Of a stretch of 64,000 nucleotides of DNA, positions 7,117 to 16,634 are shown piece after piece (positions within the stretch are counted from its first letter, which is position 1; each line of letters starts with the position of its first letter). The position numbers and the translations under genes were made by a program. The DNA comes from Candidatus Colimorpha pelethequi (GTDB lineage: Bacteria; Bacteroidota; Bacteroidia; Bacteroidales; P3). The stretch is taken from the NCBI GenBank assembly GCA_018064245.1, contig JAGHVO010000003.1, positions 62,001 through 126,000 of the forward strand, given 5' to 3'. The notes beneath the pieces are model-generated. The model searched no databases. It had not been told where the DNA came from and worked only from the letters and a program-made list of their open reading frames with translations.

Positions 7117-9777
7117 TTATTCGCTGTCGGAAGTAATGCTGCTGCCGTCTTTGGCTTGGCGCTCAAGTTCCATCTTGCCGAAACGGAGCGTAATGCCGGC
7201 GCTGATAAAGCGGCTGTTGAGGCGTTTGTTGGTGCTTTCGCTCAAGAGATAGGGGTTTGTATTCTCGCTTCCCGAGCCAAATCTGGCGCCCCAGTTGAAG
7301 AGGTCTTGTATGTTGATGAACGCGGAAAGCTTACGCTTGAAGAAGTCGGCGCGCACGCCAAGGTTGAAATTGTAGTTGGCTTTGCGTTTGCTGAAGAGGC
7401 CTTGCGTGGGGCTTGAGTAGTTGATGGAAGCGTGAACTTGGTATTTGTTGAATACCTTGGCCCAGCCGTTCAGACGCAAACTGTATGAGAACATATTGTC
7501 GCTGACCTCCTTTCCGAGTTTTTCGTAGAACATAGTGTAACCCGAGTTGTAGGCGTTTGCGTAGAAGCGCAAGTTGAAAAATCCTGAGGGACGGTAAGTT
7601 ACGTTGGCGGAAAGTCCGTAGCGATAGGAAGATCCCATATTGTAGGGCATTGAGTATTGGATGGCACGGTTGATGTAGGGATCAATACCGTCGGTTACGT
7701 CGGTCAGGTTGTCAATCTCGTTGGCGGAGTAGCGCAAATAACCATCGATGCCGATGTTGCCAAATTTCTCAAAAAACTTTGTCCAGCCAATTTCTGCATT
7801 GTGTGTCAGCGGAGCGGTAAGGTCTCGGTTGCCGACGCGGTAGCTGTCTTCGCTATAGCTGCGGAAAGTGGTGAGCTGGCTTTCGTTGGGGTTGCTCATG
7901 CGCAATGTATAGTTGAGTTTGAAATTGTGCATGCTCTCGGTGCGGTAGGAGAGGTGGATGGATGGGTTGTAGGTGAGGTAGTTGAAAGTCGTGTCGTCGG
8001 GGTAATAATCGTTTTCGTAGGAGAAGTGGGTGTTTTCGTAGCGTACGCCAAAACCAAGCTCACACGTAAATCCACCCCAGCGACGTGTCCAGTTGACATC
8101 GGCGTTGAGGTTGTTGCCGACGCTGCGGTATTCGTAGCTGCGAAGTTCGTCGGTAACGGTATATTCGCTGGTGCTGGGATCGAGGTGGATACGGTCGTAG
8201 ATGCTATGGCTTTTATCGTGGTCGTATCCCAGTCCAAACGAGAGTTCGCCATCTTTGCTGTAGGGTCTGTTGTAGCGGGCGTTGATGCTGTAGTTCTGAC
8301 TGTTGGAATGAGAACGATACATTTTGTTGAATCCTTGGTCTGGCGTGGGAATGGTGTAGATGGTGCCGTCGAATGTACGGCTGTTGATAGACTCGCTGTT
8401 GTTTCCGTTAAGCATGGTACGAGCAGATACCCTCAGATTGTGGCCTTCATTGTCGAATTTCTTGGTGTAATCCACACCTGCATGACCGAAGTAATTGCCG
8501 CCTACTTTGTTGATGTTCGTGTCGTAGTAGAGATAGCTGTCCAGTCCGGTGTAGGTTTGGTCGCGCAAAGAAGTGCTGTAGGATTCGGAGTTTGGATGTC
8601 CGTAGTTGCCACCCAAAGAAAATTCGATATCGCTGCTACTGTCAATTTCGTAGTTGATGTCGAGGAACAAGTTGCCGTTGAGTCGGTTGCTCTTGGAATA
8701 GGAATAGGTGCTGTCAAACTGAATGGTGTCGAAGGTGCCAGGAACGGACTCGTTGTCCTTGCGCATGTAGGAGCGGGAATAGCCTTCGTTTTTGTTGTAG
8801 TTGTAGCGGCCGCTGGCATAGAGGTTGATGGAGAGTTTCTCCTTTGCCCACATATACGAAATCCAAGGGCTTACGAAAGGCTGGGAGGAACCGTTTATGC
8901 CGAAGCTGACAAACTGGTTGCTCTTGATGTGTGCCGTGGTGACGATGTTGATGACCGCCTCGGCGGAAGTGGCATACTTGGCGGATGGATTGGAGATGGC
9001 CTCGATGCGTGCCAAAGCGTTGGCGGGAAGTGTTTCGAGGTAGGTTTTGAGATTCTCTTCGGTGAGTTTCGAAGGTTTGTCGTTGATCCAAATCTCCACG
9101 CTGGAAACACCACGCAACGTAACGTTGCCTTCGATGTCAACCTCCACGCCTGGTGCATTTTGAAGGGCGTCGCTGGTGGTTCCTGTCTGGATGGTGGGGT
9201 CGTCGCTCACGTTGTAAATCATTTTCTCTCCGTCCATGGCATAGATGGGACGAGATTCGGTAATGACAACCTCTTTCAATGTCGTGGCGCCGGGTTTGAT
9301 TTTCAATGTGCCGAGTGCTGTGTTGTTGGAAACGGTTATGGGCATGAAGAAACTTTGGTAGCCTATGGCTGAAACGCGCAAGAAATATTCGCCTGCGGGA
9401 ATGCCGGTAAGTTCGAAATTTCCGTCAAAATCAGACGATCCGCCTTTGACGAAGGTACTGTCCGCCTTGGTGATGACGCTGAGGTTTACGAAAGGAAGTG
9501 TCTCACCGCTGATGCTATCGCGCAGAGAACCAATGATTTTGAATGTGCTACCCTCCGTAACGCGCTTTTTCTGCTTTACGGTACTTGAACGTTGATCGTT
9601 GGGATTCATATTGGGGTTGCCTTGACGAGGCCCATCGCCAGGTCTGCCCATAGGAGGACGTCCGCCTCCAGGAAAGCCGCCAGGATGTCCTCCAGGCCCG
9701 CCGCCGGGTTGAGCAAATGTGATTGTGGCGAAGACCATGCAGATGGCCAGCAAGAGAGTTGATTTCCGTGAAAACAT
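7117..9777 (-). CDS. TonB-dependent outer-membrane receptor with Gly/Pro-rich leader
   Basis: The 886-residue protein has a signal peptide (1-22). Residues 23-60 are extremely rich in Gly and Pro (repeats of GGxPGG type) and contain several Met and Arg. A carboxypeptidase-regulatory-like beta-sandwich follows (about 80-165, IIGSLRDSISGETLPFVNLSV). Then come a TonB plug (about 170-280, containing LKEVVITE and QNAPGVEVDIEGNVTLRGV) and an outer-membrane beta-barrel of the OMP_b-brl_3 type ending in ITLRFGKMELERQ. Such receptors import ligands or surface-process substrates with TonB energy. No SusD partner is adjacent, so the ligand cannot be inferred. The long open frame on the opposite strand is a shadow. 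Confidence 0.9.
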   Translation of the reverse strand: MFSRKSTLLLAICMVFATITFAQPGGGPGGHPGGFPGGGRPPMGRPGDGPRQGNPNMNPNDQRSSTVKQKKRVTEGSTFKIIGSLRDSISGETLPFVNLSVITKADSTFVKGGSSDFDGNFELTGIPAGEYFLRVSAIGYQSFFMPITVSNNTALGTLKIKPGATTLKEVVITESRPIYAMDGEKMIYNVSDDPTIQTGTTSDALQNAPGVEVDIEGNVTLRGVSSVEIWINDKPSKLTEENLKTYLETLPANALARIEAISNPSAKYATSAEAVINIVTTAHIKSNQFVSFGINGSSQPFVSPWISYMWAKEKLSINLYASGRYNYNKNEGYSRSYMRKDNESVPGTFDTIQFDSTYSYSKSNRLNGNLFLDINYEIDSSSDIEFSLGGNYGHPNSESYSTSLRDQTYTGLDSYLYYDTNINKVGGNYFGHAGVDYTKKFDNEGHNLRVSARTMLNGNNSESINSRTFDGTIYTIPTPDQGFNKMYRSHSNSQNYSINARYNRPYSKDGELSFGLGYDHDKSHSIYDRIHLDPSTSEYTVTDELRSYEYRSVGNNLNADVNWTRRWGGFTCELGFGVRYENTHFSYENDYYPDDTTFNYLTYNPSIHLSYRTESMHNFKLNYTLRMSNPNESQLTTFRSYSEDSYRVGNRDLTAPLTHNAEIGWTKFFEKFGNIGIDGYLRYSANEIDNLTDVTDGIDPYINRAIQYSMPYNMGSSYRYGLSANVTYRPSGFFNLRFYANAYNSGYTMFYEKLGKEVSDNMFSYSLRLNGWAKVFNKYQVHASINYSSPTQGLFSKRKANYNFNLGVRADFFKRKLSAFINIQDLFNWGARFGSGSENTNPYLLSESTNKRLNSRFISAGITLRFGKMELERQAKDGSSITSDSE

Positions 9778-9919
9778 AATAGATTAGAAATTAATGAGAA
9801 ATTGATGAAATATTATATATTTAGTTCTATATGATGTCTGATTATTGCATTGTAACAATAAATAAAACAAGAAAATCGTTATTATAGTATTCCGAGATTG
9901 TAAAATTTTCGAAAAGGCC

Positions 9920-11170
9920 ATGATTCAATACGAAAAACACATATTAGACAATGGATTAACGGTGATTACGCACAAAGACTGCAGTACGCCGTTGGTAACT
10001 GTGAATATTTTGTACAAGGTGGGTGCTCGCAACGAGGATCCTACGCTTACGGGATTCGCTCATCTGTTTGAACATCTGATGTTTGGCGGGTCTCCGAATT
10101 TCCCAGACTACGACTTTGTGGTCAATGGATTGGGTGGCGAGTCGAATGCCTTCACCAACAACGATTACACGAACTATTACCTTACTGTTCCTGCAGAGGG
10201 GTTGGAACAGGCGTTGCAACTTGAAGCCGACCGTATGCGGACGCTTGCCTTTTCGGAAGATACTTTGCGTTTGCAGCAGAGTGTAGTGACGGAAGAATAC
10301 CACCAGCGCTACATGAATCAGCCGTACGGCGATGTGTGGCTGTTGTTGCGCCCGTTGTGCTATAGGGTGCATCCTTATCGCTGGTGTACCATCGGCAGCT
10401 CCATCAAGCATGTGCAGCAGGCATCGCTGGAGGATGTGCGGCAGTTCTTCAATCGCTTCTATCATCCTTCCAACGCCATCATGGCTATTGCGGGCAATCT
10501 TGACCATGAAGATGCGCTTCGGATGGTTCGTGCGGCTTTTGGCGATATTCCCGACAGGGTTACTCCTGCTTGTCCTATTCCTCGGGAGCCCGTTCAAAAT
10601 GCCTCTCGCAGCCTGCGTGTCAAGCGTGATGTTCCTGCAAGTGCTTTGTATAAGGCGTATCCGATGTGCGACCGTTTCAATCATGACTATTATGTATATG
10701 ATTTGATTTCCGACATCCTTTCCAATGGCAATTCTTCGCGGCTGTACAACAAACTGGTGAAGCAGCAACGTCTGTTTTCCGAGCTTAACGCCTATATTAC
10801 GGGCGACTTGGATGCAGGACTATTTGTGGTTTCGGGAAAGTTGTGCGACGGTGTGGATATGAGAATCGCCGAGTCGGCGGTGGATCGTGAGTTGCAGGCA
10901 ATCGCCACAGAACCGGTTCCCGAGGCTGAACTGCAAAAGGTGGTGAACAAATACGAGTCGACATTTGTCTTTTCGCAATACAAGAACGCCGACCGAGCGT
11001 TGAGTCTATGCTATTACGATATGATCGGACATATTGATTGGGTGAACATTGAGCCTGAGAACTATCGTTCGGTTACGCCGGCCGACATTCAGCGTGTGGC
11101 TCGTGCCACTTTCGATCCTCGGCATTGTAGCACTTTGTATTACGAGGCTGAAAATAGTTCACAATCATGA
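9920..11170 (+). CDS. M16 family zinc metallopeptidase
   Basis: The 416-residue protein has the inverted zinc motif HxxEH in AHLFEHLMFGG (His48, Glu51, His52). The distal Glu lies in the TEEYHQRYMNQPYGD segment, and the inactive-type second half ends near residue 410. Members cleave short unstructured peptides. There is no signal peptide, so a cytoplasmic location is likely. Most bacterial M16 proteins come as pairs or as two-module chains; this one has the usual single-subunit length and no partner next to it. Its TGA overlaps the start of the K+ channel gene by 4 bp (ATGA), implying translational coupling. Confidence 0.9.
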   Translation: MIQYEKHILDNGLTVITHKDCSTPLVTVNILYKVGARNEDPTLTGFAHLFEHLMFGGSPNFPDYDFVVNGLGGESNAFTNNDYTNYYLTVPAEGLEQALQLEADRMRTLAFSEDTLRLQQSVVTEEYHQRYMNQPYGDVWLLLRPLCYRVHPYRWCTIGSSIKHVQQASLEDVRQFFNRFYHPSNAIMAIAGNLDHEDALRMVRAAFGDIPDRVTPACPIPREPVQNASRSLRVKRDVPASALYKAYPMCDRFNHDYYVYDLISDILSNGNSSRLYNKLVKQQRLFSELNAYITGDLDAGLFVVSGKLCDGVDMRIAESAVDRELQAIATEPVPEAELQKVVNKYESTFVFSQYKNADRALSLCYYDMIGHIDWVNIEPENYRSVTPADIQRVARATFDPRHCSTLYYEAENSSQS

Positions 11171-12186
11171 TGAAAATATTGCATTTTTTGAAACGTTGTC
11201 TTAGGGCGTTGGGAATCATGCTGTCGGATGCATTTCGCGCATTGTATGGACTGTTGAGTTCCATAGATTATCGCGAATGGGCGAAAAAGATTCTCACGTC
11301 GATTGGTAATGGAATGCACTGGATGCTCTTTTCCTTGCTGTTGCCCAAACGTTTCCGCAATTTGACAAAGCAGGAGATGTACAATATCATCTTCAAGGCC
11401 GATACGCCTGCGGGAAAGAAGTTTGACGTGTGGCTGCTGGTGCTTATTGCATTGAACCTCATTGTGCTGATTGTTGATAGTTTCCCCATTGTGCGCGATG
11501 GGAGTCTGGCGGTGCGTATTATTATGGGCATTGTCGAGTGGGGATTTACGCTGCTTTTCACTTTCGAATTTTATCTGCGTATCTATTGTAGCAAGCATCC
11601 TTGGAACTATCTGTTTTCGTTCTACGGGGTGATTGATTTCATCTCCATTTTCCCTGCCTATCTGAGTCTGTTTGTTCCTGCAACACGTTCGCTTTCAGTG
11701 CTTCGAATGTTGCGAATGCTTCGCGTTTTCCGAATTTTCAAGATGCGACGCTTTTTGGAAGAAGGCTACAAGTTGCTCAATGCGTTGAAGCGTAGCGCTG
11801 TGAAGATTGTCATTTTCATGATGTTTGTATTCATCGTAGCTGTGATTTTGGGAACCGTCGTTTATGCTATTGAATATGAGAAAAATCCAGCGATTTCAAG
11901 TATCCCGATGGGCATTTATTGGGCAGTGGTTACGCTTACTACGGTGGGTTACGGCGACATCGCTCCGGTAACGCCTTTGGGTCAGTTTATTTCTATGGTT
12001 GTCATGGTACTTGGCTATTCCATTATCGCCGTTCCTACGGGTATTGTGGCAGGAGAGACGATAGAGGAGGCACGCCGAGACCGTGAACGTCGCCATCAGG
12101 AGGAAAAAGCGGAGAAGGCGGCACGTGTGGAAAGGGCGGTGCGAGAGAAACAGGCAGACCAAGAACCTACAACTAAAATAGAATAA
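11167..12186 (+). CDS. Voltage-gated potassium channel, six-TM
   Basis: The 339-residue protein has an extended N-terminal cytoplasmic region (1-85), six predicted membrane segments and a Kv-type S4 (about 174-195) with Arg or Lys every third residue (R174, R180, R183, R186, R189, K192). The selectivity filter is TTVGYGD at 258-264. S6 ends near residue 298 and is followed by a charged helical tail rich in Glu, Arg and Ala, probably a coiled coil. It conducts K+ in response to membrane voltage. It overlaps the M16 peptidase gene by 4 bp. The functional link between the two is unknown. Confidence 0.93.
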   Translation: MMKILHFLKRCLRALGIMLSDAFRALYGLLSSIDYREWAKKILTSIGNGMHWMLFSLLLPKRFRNLTKQEMYNIIFKADTPAGKKFDVWLLVLIALNLIVLIVDSFPIVRDGSLAVRIIMGIVEWGFTLLFTFEFYLRIYCSKHPWNYLFSFYGVIDFISIFPAYLSLFVPATRSLSVLRMLRMLRVFRIFKMRRFLEEGYKLLNALKRSAVKIVIFMMFVFIVAVILGTVVYAIEYEKNPAISSIPMGIYWAVVTLTTVGYGDIAPVTPLGQFISMVVMVLGYSIIAVPTGIVAGETIEEARRDRERRHQEEKAEKAARVERAVREKQADQEPTTKIE

Positions 12187-12220
12187 TTTATACAACAATA
12201 ACTCCAATTCGACCACCAAT

Positions 12221-14596
12221 ATGAAAAAAATCTGCATCATCGTCCTGATGTGCCTGTTTGGGACCGCACTGCAAGCCCAAGGGAGCGTGTGGGGTACCGT
12301 CACCGATGCCCAGACGGGCGAGACGCTGATTGGTGCCACCGTTTTCGACACCCTGTCGAAGAAAGGAACCTCAACCAACCAGCAAGGACGTTACACCCTG
12401 ACCCTCAATGGGGATACTGCTGTGCTGCGTGTATCTTTCGTGGGTTGTCAAACCCAATATTTCGCCATTTCTACCCACGGTAACCAGCGTTTGGATGTGC
12501 AATTGAATGGTTCGACTACTCTGGCAGAGGTCAAGATTGTGGGTCAGCGAGTGGAGCATGTGGAAAGTTCGCAGGCGAGCCAGGTGGAGATTCCCGTGGA
12601 GATGATTCGCAACGTGCCCGTGCTCTTCGGCGAGACTGATGTGGTGAAGGTTGTGCAGCTCCTCCCAGGCGTGCAGAACGGTGGTGAGGGCACCTCGGGC
12701 ATGTATGTGCGAGGAGGAGGCCCCGACGAGAACCTGTTCCTCTTGGACGGGGTGCCGATGTACAACGTGAACCACCTCGGAGGCTTTTTCTCGGCATTCA
12801 ACTCGGACGCTGTGAAGAACATCACCCTTTACAAAGGCAGTTTCCCTGCCCATTTCGGCAGCCGCCTTTCGAGTGTGCTCGACATCGCCACCAACAACGG
12901 TAACGACAAGGAGTTCCACGGCGGCTTGAATGTCGGTCTTATCTCTGCCAAGTGCTACTTCGAAGGACCCATCGTGAAGGAGAAGACCACCTTCTCTATC
13001 TCGGCGCGCAGAACCTATTTCGACCTGCTCTTGCAGCCTGTGCTCGCCATAGCCATGGCCTCATTGGATGAGGACGAAAAGGTCAATGCGGGCTATTATT
13101 TCTACGACCTCAACGCGAAGGTGACACACAAATTCAACGACCGTAGCCGCCTGTACGGCTCGTTCTATATGGGCGACGATGCGGTTTACGCCAAATACAG
13201 ATTTGGCTATGGCTACAACGAGCAGGACAATATGAAGTTGCGTTATAATTGGGGCAACATTGTGGGGTGCCTGCGTTGGAATTACGAGCTCTCGCCCAAG
13301 CTGTTTATGAATGTGACTGGGGCCTATACCCGTTACCGCAACGACCTCTCTTTGACCGAGGAATCGAAATGGTATGATGGGAACGACATCAGTTTGTTCT
13401 CGGCTGGTATGACTTTCAATTCGGGCATTCATGACATCAGCGGGCGTGTTGATTTCGACTATGCTCCCGACCCCGACCACGCGGTGAAGTTCGGTGGGCA
13501 GTACATGTTCCACATCTTCACCCCCGAGACTTCGAGCATGAAGGTGGAGGAGCACGACAGTTGGGACGAAATCGACACCAACTTCGTACTCGGGCAGAGC
13601 AAGGTTTTTGCCCACGAGGTGATGGCTTTCATTGAGGACGATTGGCGTATCAACGACCGTTTCAAGGTGAACGGAGGCCTGAACCTCACAGGTTTCGGAG
13701 TGCAGGGCAAGTTCTACCCCAGCGTCCAGCCAAGACTGAGCGGACGTGTGCTCATCGCCGACAATCTCTCGGCCAAAGTGGGTTACGCCTATATGACCCA
13801 GTACCTGCACCTGCTGAGCAACAGCAACATCAGTCTACCCACAGACCTGTGGGTGCCCGTTACGGCCAACATCAAGCCCATGACCTCGCAACAGGTGGCA
13901 GCAGGATTTTTCTACAACCTCAAAAACATCGTGAACCTTTCGGTGGAGGGCTATTACAAGTATATGAACAACCTGCTGGAATACAAGGACGGAGCCTCGT
14001 TTTTTGGCAGTTCGACAGACTGGGAAAACAAGGTGTGTATGGGTCGCGGATGGTCATACGGTGTGGAATTTTTGGCACAGAAGAATTTCGGCAAACTGAC
14101 GGGGTGGATTGGCTACACCTGGAGCCACACCGACCGCCTGTTTGACCGTGAGGGCCAGATGCTCAACAACGGCAAGGTGTTCCCCGCCAAATATGACCGC
14201 CGGCACGACATCAGCATTGTGGCGACCTACAAATTCAGCGAGCGTTTCGACGCAAGCGCCACTTGGGTGTTCAGCACGGGCAACGCTGCCACGCTGGCCT
14301 TGCAGGAGTTCGACCCAGGCACGGGTGGGGATTATTACAACTACATAGTCCCCTATGTGGAGAGCCGCAACAACTTCCGTATGCCCAACTACCACCGTAT
14401 GGACCTCAGCCTCAACTGGCACAAGAACCTGAAGCACGGTAAGCGGACCCTCTCGCTGAGCATATACAACGTCTATAACCGCCAGAACCCCTATCTGGTT
14501 TACGAAAGCTACGACTATTCCTACAACAACGCCTCGCTCAAGCAGTTGTCGATATTCCCGATACTGCCGTCGCTGAGTTACAGTTGGAGATTTTAA
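12221..14596 (+). CDS. TonB-dependent receptor (partner of DUF4249 lipoprotein)
   Basis: The 791-residue protein has a signal peptide (1-19, ending LQAQ) and a carboxypeptidase-regulatory-like domain (about 21-95, VWGTVTDAQTGETLIGATV). The plug (about 100-230) contains VVKVVQLLPGVQNGGEG and a typical MYVRGGGPDENLFLLDGVPM segment. The beta-barrel ends in LSYSWRF with a C-terminal Phe. It takes up an unknown ligand across the outer membrane. A DUF4249 lipoprotein follows 50 bp later, a recurrent pairing in Bacteroidota. Codons here end in C or G much more often than in neighbouring genes, so the pair may be of different origin. Confidence 0.92.
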   Translation: MKKICIIVLMCLFGTALQAQGSVWGTVTDAQTGETLIGATVFDTLSKKGTSTNQQGRYTLTLNGDTAVLRVSFVGCQTQYFAISTHGNQRLDVQLNGSTTLAEVKIVGQRVEHVESSQASQVEIPVEMIRNVPVLFGETDVVKVVQLLPGVQNGGEGTSGMYVRGGGPDENLFLLDGVPMYNVNHLGGFFSAFNSDAVKNITLYKGSFPAHFGSRLSSVLDIATNNGNDKEFHGGLNVGLISAKCYFEGPIVKEKTTFSISARRTYFDLLLQPVLAIAMASLDEDEKVNAGYYFYDLNAKVTHKFNDRSRLYGSFYMGDDAVYAKYRFGYGYNEQDNMKLRYNWGNIVGCLRWNYELSPKLFMNVTGAYTRYRNDLSLTEESKWYDGNDISLFSAGMTFNSGIHDISGRVDFDYAPDPDHAVKFGGQYMFHIFTPETSSMKVEEHDSWDEIDTNFVLGQSKVFAHEVMAFIEDDWRINDRFKVNGGLNLTGFGVQGKFYPSVQPRLSGRVLIADNLSAKVGYAYMTQYLHLLSNSNISLPTDLWVPVTANIKPMTSQQVAAGFFYNLKNIVNLSVEGYYKYMNNLLEYKDGASFFGSSTDWENKVCMGRGWSYGVEFLAQKNFGKLTGWIGYTWSHTDRLFDREGQMLNNGKVFPAKYDRRHDISIVATYKFSERFDASATWVFSTGNAATLALQEFDPGTGGDYYNYIVPYVESRNNFRMPNYHRMDLSLNWHKNLKHGKRTLSLSIYNVYNRQNPYLVYESYDYSYNNASLKQLSIFPILPSLSYSWRF

Positions 14597-14646
14597 TAGA
14601 AGTAAAAAATAATTTGTCGAAACATCGAAAAAAACATAATACAAAT

Positions 14647-15567
14647 ATGAAACGTATATTTTTTATAATAATAGGTGCTTTGTTGCTGTGGGGTTGTGAA
14701 AAGACCATTGAATTTGATGGCGAGATGACCAAGCCCTACATTGTGATGATTTCGCAACCCGAGGCGGACAGCGTATGGATGGTAGACCTGTCCTATAGCC
14801 GTTTCTTGCTCCTCAGCCAAGAAATCAAGACCATTGATGATGCCACGGTGACCATGGAGGTCAACGGGTCAATCGTTTCTGGAAGCGCTCAGAGCCTCGG
14901 CGACGGGCTTTACAACACCCATATTGTCCCCCAAAGTGGCGACACTTTGACGCTCCGTGCCCGCGTGGGAGATGAGGAAGTTGTGGCTGGTTGCCGCATG
15001 CCTTTCAGCCCCACGATTACGGACTTTCATGCCGAATACGATACTTCTTATTACGAAAATTGGGATGGCAGCAGCACTTATGCCGAATGTACCCCACGCT
15101 ATCACTTTAAATTGCACGACAAAGCGGGGGAGAAAAACTACTACCGCATACGCATGTTCTTCAAAGATGATGACTGCGAGGATTGCGAGATAGAGAATTT
15201 GTATTTCTCCATCGAAGACCCGCTGATTTATGACGAGGATGTTGTTGTGGTCATCTTGAACGAGGGTGAAAATTATTTTTACGGTCATTCATTGATGTTC
15301 TCGGATGAGCGCATTGACGGCACCACCCACAATATCGCCATCGATAATATCAGCCAATCTTTCTTAACTCGGTCGAACAACACCGTCATTATAGAGGTGA
15401 GCGCCTTGAGTCGCGAACTATATCTGTACCTGTCGAGTCTCGAAGCCGCTGAAAATGGCGATGACTTGGGCTTCTTCAGCGAGCCTGTGCAAATCATCTG
15501 CAACGTGAAAGGTGGCATAGGAGTCCTCGGAGGCATGTCCACTACGACACTGACGGACAAGTTATGA
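14647..15567 (+). CDS. DUF4249 outer-membrane lipoprotein
   Basis: I chose the ATG at 14647 because it starts a lipoprotein signal peptide (MKRIFFIIIGALLLWGC, lipid Cys at position 17); the frame also runs 63 bp upstream into the receptor gene. The 306-residue protein has a beta-rich first half (KPYIVMISQPEADSVWMVDLSY) and an acidic second half that includes DDDCEDCEIENLYF. The family is defined by co-occurrence with TonB receptors and is thought to be a surface-exposed partner, but its biochemical role is unknown. It shares the C-ending codon bias of the receptor gene. Confidence 0.85.
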   Translation: MKRIFFIIIGALLLWGCEKTIEFDGEMTKPYIVMISQPEADSVWMVDLSYSRFLLLSQEIKTIDDATVTMEVNGSIVSGSAQSLGDGLYNTHIVPQSGDTLTLRARVGDEEVVAGCRMPFSPTITDFHAEYDTSYYENWDGSSTYAECTPRYHFKLHDKAGEKNYYRIRMFFKDDDCEDCEIENLYFSIEDPLIYDEDVVVVILNEGENYFYGHSLMFSDERIDGTTHNIAIDNISQSFLTRSNNTVIIEVSALSRELYLYLSSLEAAENGDDLGFFSEPVQIICNVKGGIGVLGGMSTTTLTDKL

Positions 15568-15628
15568 TTCGTATAGGCTACCGCCAATCATTTGTCAATT
15601 CTCAAAAAAATAAAATTCACCATATATA

Positions 15629-16585
15629 ATGACCATCCTGATAACCGACAATGTGCATCCCATCATGCGGGAGATTTTGGAAAGAGAAGGACACTCTGTG
15701 CATATCGACACGGATGTTACCTATGACTCTTTGCTGGCACGGGTGGGCGATTATGACGCCATAGTGGTACGCAGCAAAATCAATATCGACCGCGATTTCC
15801 TCTCCCACGCCCGTCACCTCAAGTGTATCGGCCGTGTGGGAGCGGGTATGGAGACCATTGATGTTGATTATGCCGAGAGCCTCGGCATCCGCTGCCTCAA
15901 TTCGCCCGAGGGCAACCGTGATGCGGTCGGGGAACATGCGTTGGGGCTGTTGCTGGCGCTGTTTGACAAGATTGCAGCCGCCGATATGGAGGTCCGTAAG
16001 GGCCTGTGGCGGCGCGAAGCAAATAGAGGTTTGGAGGTGAAAGGAAAGAAGATTGGAATCATCGGTTTTGGCAATATGGGAGGCGCTTTCGCCAAACGTT
16101 TGGCAGGTTTCGAGTGCGAGGTGCTGGCGTATGATATTCTTGGCGAAAAGGCTTCTGGCTTTGGATTGGCTTTGCCGTATGTGCGCAATGTTTCATTGGA
16201 AATGTTGTGGCGGGAGTCTGATGTGGTGAGTCTTCATGTGCCATTGACCGACACTACGCATTATCTTGCCAATGAGGCTTTTTTTCATGCGTTTGCCAAA
16301 CCTGTTTTTTTGATCAACACTTCGCGCGGGGCGGTGGTAAACACTGCGCAACTGGTGTCGGCGATGGAACAGGGAAAAGTGTTGGGCGCCGCGCTTGATG
16401 TATTGGAATATGAGAATATGTCGAAGGATGGGCTTGATTTGGAAAACCTTCCTGCCGATTTCCGTTATCTCTTGCAGTCGCCTCGTGCGGTGCTGACGCC
16501 TCATGTGGCGGGTTGGACGGTGGAGTCGAAATACAAGCTTGCCGCAGTCTTGGCTGACAAGATGATATGTTCGATGAGCAATTAG
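15629..16585 (+). CDS. D-2-hydroxyacid dehydrogenase (phosphoglycerate dehydrogenase-like)
   Basis: The 318-residue protein has the two-domain D-2-hydroxyacid dehydrogenase fold. The NAD-binding motif GFGNMGG is at about 147-152. The catalytic Arg233 lies in NTSRGAVV, the acid around Glu260 in ALDVLEYE, and the catalytic His292 in TPHVAGWT. It lacks the C-terminal ACT domain of long SerA proteins. Bacteroidota often use such short enzymes as 3-phosphoglycerate dehydrogenase, but no serC or other serine gene is adjacent, so substrate assignment is inference. Its last codons are followed by a short 8-bp-period array before the DUF3109 gene. Confidence 0.88.
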   Translation: MTILITDNVHPIMREILEREGHSVHIDTDVTYDSLLARVGDYDAIVVRSKINIDRDFLSHARHLKCIGRVGAGMETIDVDYAESLGIRCLNSPEGNRDAVGEHALGLLLALFDKIAAADMEVRKGLWRREANRGLEVKGKKIGIIGFGNMGGAFAKRLAGFECEVLAYDILGEKASGFGLALPYVRNVSLEMLWRESDVVSLHVPLTDTTHYLANEAFFHAFAKPVFLINTSRGAVVNTAQLVSAMEQGKVLGAALDVLEYENMSKDGLDLENLPADFRYLLQSPRAVLTPHVAGWTVESKYKLAAVLADKMICSMSN

Positions 16586-16603
16586 GAATTTATCGGCATA
16601 CCT

Positions 16604-16627
16604 TCAAATCTCCCAATCTTCAAATCT
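16604..16627 (+). repeat. Three-unit octamer array before DUF3109 gene
   Basis: TCAAATCT, CCCAATCT and TCAAATCT follow each other without gaps, a period of 8 bp. The array ends 7 bp before the ATG at 16635, where a ribosome binding site would be expected. Confidence 0.7.
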
Positions 16628-16634
16628 TTAAGTC

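Noticed and set aside
7657..9372. A 571-codon open frame on the plus strand
   Set aside because: It lies antisense to the TonB receptor gene, has Val-rich unnatural composition and no leader signals, and the receptor is clearly the real gene.
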